Shown: positions 59,746 through 64,000 of the stretch, in pieces
How positions within the stretch are numbered: the stretch's first letter is position 1
Layout of the letters: each line of letters starts with the position of its first letter
NCBI GenBank assembly: GCA_900764925.1
Contig: CAAFPW010000090.1
Location: 27,830-91,829 of the forward strand
DNA: 64,000 nt
Direction: 5' to 3'
Source: Fusobacteriaceae bacterium
GTDB lineage: Bacteria; Fusobacteriota; Fusobacteriia; Fusobacteriales; Fusobacteriaceae
The notes under the pieces: model-generated
What the model was told of the DNA's origin: nothing
Database searches by the model: none
Seen by the model: only the letters and a program-made list of their open reading frames with translations
Translations under genes and position numbers: made by a program

Positions 59746-60477
59746 TTAAAAACTAGAATTTAAAATTTTTACATCAGCATTAACAGAGTAAATAACATCT
59801 TTTCTTTCAATAATAATCTCTGTTTTAGCCTTTAATTTCTCATCATTTTTAATACTATTTAATAGTTCTAAACTAGGGTTGATAGCCTTAGGATTTCCTA
59901 CTAATTCTAACATTGTTATATCTCCATGAGTATCCCCATAGGCATAACTTTTATTTAGATCAATTTTATATTTATCACAAAACATATGTATAGATTTTAA
60001 TTTATTTTTAGAATCCCACATTGGTGAAATCTCTCCAGTCAATGCTCCATTTGTATCTGTGTGGTAAGTAGAACCACAAAAATCATCAGCATCCCATTTT
60101 TTAGCCATTCTTGAAACTAAAAAATCTGGACTTCCAGAGATAAAAATAACAAGATGTCCTTGAGATTTATGCCATTTGATCATCTTTCTAGTATAAGCAT
60201 ATACTTTGTTTCCTTTAAGTTCAACTACCTTGTCAGCTACGAAATCATTATATTTTGTAGGTAGACCTTTTATTGCATCTACATATGTTCCTGTTAAATC
60301 CTCTAAGTAGTTATCATAGTTTCCAACTCTCTCATCCCATAGTGTAAATGCCTCTTTGACTCTTCTATCATATTCACTAAATTCTAATAAGTCGTATTTA
60401 ATCAATTTTTTAAAATGTTCAGTCAAAAGAGAGTTTCTAAAAATAGTACCGTCAATATCAAAAAAAGCTGCAATCAT
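59746..60477 (-). CDS. HAD-IB family phosphatase (SerB-like)
   Basis: A cytosolic HAD phosphatase of 243 residues in subfamily IB. Motif I is FFDIDGTIF with nucleophile Asp7 and acid Asp9. Motif II is VIFISGSPDFL, and motif IV is GDTHGDITML. The small helical cap resembles those of phosphoserine and related phosphomonoester phosphatases. The substrate is not determinable. It has its own consensus-like promoter and an AAAGGAGG ribosome site. Confidence 0.9.
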   Translation of the reverse strand: MIAAFFDIDGTIFRNSLLTEHFKKLIKYDLLEFSEYDRRVKEAFTLWDERVGNYDNYLEDLTGTYVDAIKGLPTKYNDFVADKVVELKGNKVYAYTRKMIKWHKSQGHLVIFISGSPDFLVSRMAKKWDADDFCGSTYHTDTNGALTGEISPMWDSKNKLKSIHMFCDKYKIDLNKSYAYGDTHGDITMLELVGNPKAINPSLELLNSIKNDEKLKAKTEIIIERKDVIYSVNADVKILNSSF

Positions 60478-60516
60478 AATTTACCCTCCTTTAAAAATTA
60501 TATCTATATTAGAAAA

Positions 60517-60545
60517 ATTATAGTTGAAAAATTGAAAAAAGTCAA
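60517..60545 (-). promoter_or_regulatory. Promoter of the HAD-IB phosphatase gene
   Basis: On the minus strand TTGACT (60545-60540) and TATAAT (60522-60517) are separated by exactly 17 bases, 40 bases before the start codon. It has the same -35 and spacing as the promoter at 54112-54140. Confidence 0.75.
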
Positions 60546-60652
60546 ATTTTCTCTAAGAGTTTAGTTATAAAAAAGAAAAGTTTTTCATTTTTTAGAATAA
60601 AAATAGAGAATTTTTAAAATTAATGATATAATATACAAAGAAAAATACAGAG

Positions 60653-61486
60653 GTGAGAAAAATAGGGAAATTAAAGACTCTAATTGTATATTTTTTTATG
60701 TTAACTACCCTTATAGCTCAAGAGGGGTATATAGCATCTTTTAATACATTGAGATTGGGTAAAGCTCAGAAGGATTATGAACTTATGAGTGAGATTTTAG
60801 AGAGTTTTGATATTGTAGGTCTTATTGAAGTTATGAGTCCAATAGGGGTAGAAAGATTGATAAAAGAACTGGAAAAAATAAGCGGGGAGAGATGGGAGTA
60901 TCATATCTCACCATATCCAGTTGGAAGTAGTAGTTATAAGGAGTATTTTGCATATATTTGGAAAAGTGAAAAGGTAGAGTTTTTAGAAACTAGAGGTTTT
61001 TATCCAGATGACAGTAAAAAGTTTGAAAGGGCTCCCTATGGAGCAGATTTTAGAATAGAAAACTTTGATTTTACCTTTGTATTAGTTCACTCTATCTTTG
61101 GAAAAAGGGAGTCAGAAAGAAGAGCAGAGGCTTTTGCTATGGATGGAGTATATGATTATTTTCAAGGGGTAGATACTCAAGAGAATGATATAATAGTGGC
61201 TGGAGATTTTAATTTGAGAGCTGATGATGAGGCTTTTGAGAATATTTTAAATCACAGCGATGAGATTATATATGCACTCACACCTAGAATAAAAACAACT
61301 TTAGGAAAGAGTAGCTTAGCAAATTCATATGATAATATGTTTTTATCTAAGATATATACTCAGGAGTTTCAAGGGAAGAGTGGAGCTATTGATTTTACAA
61401 AGAAACAGTATAGATTGATGAAAGATAAAATATCAGATCATCTTCCAATATTTATTGTGGTAGATACAGAATTTGATGATGATTAG
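60653..61486 (+). CDS. Exported endonuclease/exonuclease/phosphatase (DNase I-like) protein
   Basis: A 277-residue protein with an N-terminal signal peptide (about residues 1-23, ending LIAQ before EGYIASFN) and a DNase I-like fold. Active-site blocks are GLIEV with the metal-binding Glu, VLVHSIFGKRESERRAEA, AGDFNLRADD, and the terminal SDHLPIF. It probably cleaves DNA or a phosphodiester outside the cytoplasm. The start is uncertain: GTG at 60653 overlaps the only Shine-Dalgarno-like stretch (GAGGTGAG), yet the next ATG would cut into the signal peptide. An extended -10 (TGATATAAT) lies at 60624-60632. Confidence 0.87.
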   Translation: MRKIGKLKTLIVYFFMLTTLIAQEGYIASFNTLRLGKAQKDYELMSEILESFDIVGLIEVMSPIGVERLIKELEKISGERWEYHISPYPVGSSSYKEYFAYIWKSEKVEFLETRGFYPDDSKKFERAPYGADFRIENFDFTFVLVHSIFGKRESERRAEAFAMDGVYDYFQGVDTQENDIIVAGDFNLRADDEAFENILNHSDEIIYALTPRIKTTLGKSSLANSYDNMFLSKIYTQEFQGKSGAIDFTKKQYRLMKDKISDHLPIFIVVDTEFDDD

Positions 61487-61494
61487 AGGGAGTT

Positions 61495-62124
61495 ATGAAA
61501 AGAGCATACATATTTTTTAATGGAGAACTATTAGGGAGTAAGGATTATTACTTAGAACTTTTAAAAAGAGATAGTGGGGATATATATTGTGCTGATGGTG
61601 GTGCTAACCTTTTAGAAGAGTTAGGTATATTGCCAATGGAAATATGGGGAGATTTTGATTCTGTCTCACCAGAGATTTTAGATAGATATAGTGAATCTGG
61701 AGTAATTATAAAAAAATTTCCTAAAGATAAGGATTTTACAGATGGGGAATTAATTTTGAAATATATTACAGAAAAAGCTTATGATGAGATAGTTGTAATA
61801 GGAGGATTGGGAGGAAGAAAAGACCATGAACTTACAAATTTAAACTTGATGTTTAAATTTAAAAATCTTACCTTTATAACTGAGAGAGAAGAGATATTTG
61901 TAATAGACAGAAAGAGGGAGTTTATAGGAGAAAAGGGAAAGACAATCTCCTTTGTTCCTTTTTCTGAAAGGGTTGAAGGAGTTACGTTGAAAGGATTTAA
62001 GTATCCTTTGAATAATTATACTCTTTACCAAGGAGATACTATCTGTATGAGTAATATAGCAATAGAGGATAGAGCGACTATAAATTTTAAGCTGGGAAAA
62101 CTTTTAGGAATAATTATAAAATGA
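61495..62124 (+). CDS. thiN: Thiamine pyrophosphokinase
   Basis: Transfers pyrophosphate from ATP to thiamine to make thiamine diphosphate, 209 residues, cytosolic. Signature segments are CADGGANLLEELG, the MEIWGDFDSVS metal/ATP-binding block and FPKDKDFTDGELILKY. The C-terminal beta domain binds thiamine. Salvage of thiamine rather than its synthesis is implied. The gene starts 8 bases after the DNase I-like gene and is followed by a thioesterase gene at 18 bases, forming a short operon. Confidence 0.93.
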   Translation: MKRAYIFFNGELLGSKDYYLELLKRDSGDIYCADGGANLLEELGILPMEIWGDFDSVSPEILDRYSESGVIIKKFPKDKDFTDGELILKYITEKAYDEIVVIGGLGGRKDHELTNLNLMFKFKNLTFITEREEIFVIDRKREFIGEKGKTISFVPFSERVEGVTLKGFKYPLNNYTLYQGDTICMSNIAIEDRATINFKLGKLLGIIIK

Positions 62125-62142
62125 ATAATATAGGAGGAAGTT

Positions 62143-62520
62143 ATGTTAAAAGAGGGAATGAGTTTTACACAAAGTAAAGTGGTAAAAGAAAATGAAACAG
62201 CAGCAAAGGTGGCTTCTGGAGCTTTGGAAGTTTTTTCAACACCTATGCTTATAGCTTTTATGGAGAGTACAGCTTTCACACTTGCTCAAAAAGAGTTGGG
62301 AGAGGGAGATACAACTGTTGGTATATCAGTAAATATAAAACATTTAAAAGCAAATTTAATAGGAGATGAATTAATTTGTACAGCTACTTTAGATAAAATT
62401 GATGGGAAAAAATTAGATTTCTCAGTAAAGGTATTTCATGGAGAAACTCTTGTAGGAGAGGGAGAGCATAGTAGATTTATAGTTAATGAAGAGAAGTTTT
62501 TATCAAAACTAAATAAATAA
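62143..62520 (+). CDS. Hotdog-fold thioesterase (FlK-like)
   Basis: A 125-residue single hotdog-domain thioesterase. The catalytic triad of fluoroacetyl-CoA thioesterase FlK (Thr42, Glu50, His76) maps with one constant offset onto Thr33, Glu41 and His67. The family is broader than fluoroacetate resistance, so a short acyl-CoA such as acetyl- or butyryl-CoA is the more likely natural substrate here. It lies between thiN and a uracil permease gene, with 18- and 23-base gaps. Confidence 0.88.
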   Translation: MLKEGMSFTQSKVVKENETAAKVASGALEVFSTPMLIAFMESTAFTLAQKELGEGDTTVGISVNIKHLKANLIGDELICTATLDKIDGKKLDFSVKVFHGETLVGEGEHSRFIVNEEKFLSKLNK

Positions 62521-62543
62521 GTATTTTGGAGGGATTTAAAAGA

Positions 62544-63800
62544 ATGGAAAACAATGAAAAAATAGTGGGGAAAGCTAAATTTATCTTGGGAATACAACAT
62601 GTTCTTGCAATGTTTGGAGCTACAGTATTGGTTCCTTTTTTAACAGGGTTAAATCCCTCAATAGCACTTATATCAGCTGGGGTAGGAACCCTTATATTTC
62701 ACTTTTGTACCAAAAGAATAGTTCCAGTATTTTTAGGGTCATCTTTTGCTTTTATAGGAGCCTTAACACTGGTTTTAAAAAGTGAAGGGATTGGAGCGAT
62801 AAAAGGTGGAGTAATAGCAGCAGGATTAATATATGTAATTATGTCTTATCTAGTAAAAACTTTTGGAGTAGATAGAATAAGATCATTTTTCCCACCAATA
62901 GTGACAGGACCGATTATTATGCTAATAGGATTGAGAATGAGTCCTACTGCTCTCAATATGGCTGGATATGCCAATGGGAAATTTGATGGTAAAAGTTTGA
63001 TAGTAGCCTTTGCTGTAATTTTAACAATGGTATCTATAACTATGATGAAAAAATCATTTTTAAGACTTGTCCCAATATTAATAGCTGTAATAGTGGGATA
63101 TATAGTGGCAGCTTTTTTAGGAATGGTAGATTTTAGCGTGGTATCTCAAGCTAAATGGATTGGACTTTCTCCAGAAGCTGCAAGTGATCTATTTACACTC
63201 CCTGTGATGTCATTGACAGGAATAATAGCCATAGCTCCAATAGCTTTAGTTGTTTTTATTGAGCATATAGGAGATATAACTACAAACGGAGCTGTTGTTG
63301 GAAAGGATTTCTTTAAGAATCCAGGGATTCATAGAACCCTTTTAGGTGATGGACTTGCAACAATAGCAGCAGGACTTTTAGGTGGTCCAGCAAATACTAC
63401 TTATGGAGAGAATACAGGGGTATTAGCTGTAACAAAGGTATATGATCCATCAATTTTAAGAATAGCAGCTTGTTATGCCATTGTTTTAGGATTTATAGGA
63501 AAATTTGGAATATTATTACAAACTATCCCATTACCAGTAATGGGCGGGGTATCAGTAATACTGTTTGGAATGATAGCATCAGTAGGAGTAAGAACTGTAG
63601 TAGATGCAAGACTTGATTTTTCAAATTCAAGAAATCTAATAATTGCATCTATAATATTTGTACTAGGAATAGCTGTTGATAATATAACTGTTTGGGAGAC
63701 AGTTTCTATATCTGGATTAGCTCTAGCAGCTTTTTCAGGTGTTATATTAAATAAAGTCTTACCTATGGATAGAGAGATAAAACTTAAAAAATTGGATTAG
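62544..63800 (+). CDS. NCS2-family uracil permease (UraA-like)
   Basis: A nucleobase:cation symporter of 418 residues with about fourteen membrane segments in two inverted repeats. Diagnostic blocks are VPFLTGLNPSIALISAGVGTL, LGSSFAFIGA and NTTYGENTGVLAVTK; the GENxGV block resembles uracil rather than xanthine carriers. The frame runs up to a TTG at 62526, but GGAGGG lies between, so the ATG at 62544 is the start. It follows the thioesterase gene. Pyrimidine salvage is the inferred role. Confidence 0.9.
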   Translation: MENNEKIVGKAKFILGIQHVLAMFGATVLVPFLTGLNPSIALISAGVGTLIFHFCTKRIVPVFLGSSFAFIGALTLVLKSEGIGAIKGGVIAAGLIYVIMSYLVKTFGVDRIRSFFPPIVTGPIIMLIGLRMSPTALNMAGYANGKFDGKSLIVAFAVILTMVSITMMKKSFLRLVPILIAVIVGYIVAAFLGMVDFSVVSQAKWIGLSPEAASDLFTLPVMSLTGIIAIAPIALVVFIEHIGDITTNGAVVGKDFFKNPGIHRTLLGDGLATIAAGLLGGPANTTYGENTGVLAVTKVYDPSILRIAACYAIVLGFIGKFGILLQTIPLPVMGGVSVILFGMIASVGVRTVVDARLDFSNSRNLIIASIIFVLGIAVDNITVWETVSISGLALAAFSGVILNKVLPMDREIKLKKLD

Positions 63801-63812
63801 AGAGGTGGATTT

Positions 63813-64000
63813 ATGAAAAATCTCATAATAATAGGTTTTATAGCAGCTTTGGCTGGATTTTACTATGCAAATGAAAAGAAAGAGAAAACTGAAATTGTAA
63901 AAAATGAGATTGTAAAACCACAAGAGGAGGAAAAAAATATGTTAAAAAGAGCAGAAATAGATAGTAAATACAAGTGGAATATGACAGATTTTTATTCTGA
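63813..64000 (+). CDS. pepF: Oligoendopeptidase F, N-terminal part (3' end outside window)
   Basis: The frame is open to the window end. From residue 46 on it reads RAEIDSKYKWNMTDFYS, the characteristic beginning of M3-family oligoendopeptidase F. Two starts are possible. The ATG at 63813 (AGAGGTGG site) adds 42 residues with a hydrophobic anchor (IIIGFIAALAGFYYA) and a charged linker. The ATG at 63939, seven bases after GAGGAGG plus an A-run, gives an ordinary cytosolic PepF. The catalytic HEXXH lies beyond the window. It follows the uracil permease by 12 bases. Confidence 0.8.
   Translation, partial: MKNLIIIGFIAALAGFYYANEKKEKTEIVKNEIVKPQEEEKNMLKRAEIDSKYKWNMTDFYS

Noticed and set aside
62143..62520. 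Fluoroacetate resistance gene
   Set aside because: The catalytic triad matches FlK, but the wider family shares it, and nothing else in the window points to fluoroacetate.

Overview
The window is AT-rich, densely coded bacterial chromosome with a Gram-negative envelope: a GmhA heptose isomerase, a lipoprotein-type TctC and many exported proteins. Together with anaerobe hallmarks (a flavodiiron protein, a 1411-residue 2-hydroxyacyl-CoA dehydratase activase-type protein, an acyl-CoA dehydrogenase/ETF/rubredoxin fusion) and frequent TTG/GTG starts, it suggests a Fusobacterium or close relative. That assignment is inferred from gene content and base composition, not from a database match. I see no rRNA, tRNA, CRISPR array, transposase or phage gene.

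Layout. 1-4373 is a housekeeping run: the 3' end of lon, engB, valS and a small unknown gene. 4442-6817 holds a HAD phosphatase, a LysR regulator and gmhA. 6972-23375 is a sugar-diacid island for glucarate/galactarate use. A minus-strand operon carries garR, a glucarate dehydratase, a DHDPS-family aldolase candidate and glycerate kinase, trailed by a 2-hydroxyacid dehydrogenase, an aldo/keto reductase and a PPC/DUF296 protein. The divergent regulator cdaR follows, then an AEC-type permease, garD, a second glucarate dehydratase, a tripartite tricarboxylate-type transporter (tctB-tctA-tctC) and a LysR regulator. Together the genes could import and dehydrate glucarate and galactarate, cleave the common keto-deoxy acid to pyruvate and tartronate semialdehyde, and reduce and phosphorylate the latter into glycolysis.

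23475-27871 holds a secreted nuclease, an M32 carboxypeptidase and a DUF2207/LemA pair. 27946-32977 is the Leloir operon galK-galT-galE with a divergent ROK regulator and a 10-bp inverted-repeat operator candidate. 33181-39660 is a tight minus-strand operon: tmcAL, GPH-type transporter, ComEC-like protein lacking the metallo-beta-lactamase domain, M50 protease, YigZ, HslU. 39802-43172 is pstS-pstC-pstA-pstB. 43209-50854 holds a MATE pump with a strong promoter, palindromic operator candidate and leader attenuator, then a heterodimeric ABC exporter, a TrmN6-like methyltransferase and a split ThrE exporter.

50895-54040 is the most striking operon: a protein fusing acyl-CoA dehydrogenase, the FAD domain of ETF-alpha and rubredoxin, followed directly by a flavodiiron protein. 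This could be a soluble route from acyl-CoA to O2 or NO. 54360-60477 has an orphan nucleotidyltransferase, the double activase protein, a small unknown protein and a HAD-IB phosphatase. 60653-64000 has a DNase I-like exported protein, thiamine pyrophosphokinase, an FlK-like thioesterase, a uracil permease and the start of an oligoendopeptidase F.

Outside the genes, two homologous minus-strand elements (about 32972-33041 and 44681-44751) look like paralogous small RNAs. Each has a 5' hairpin with a CCCC loop followed by an intrinsic terminator, behind a similarly placed -10.
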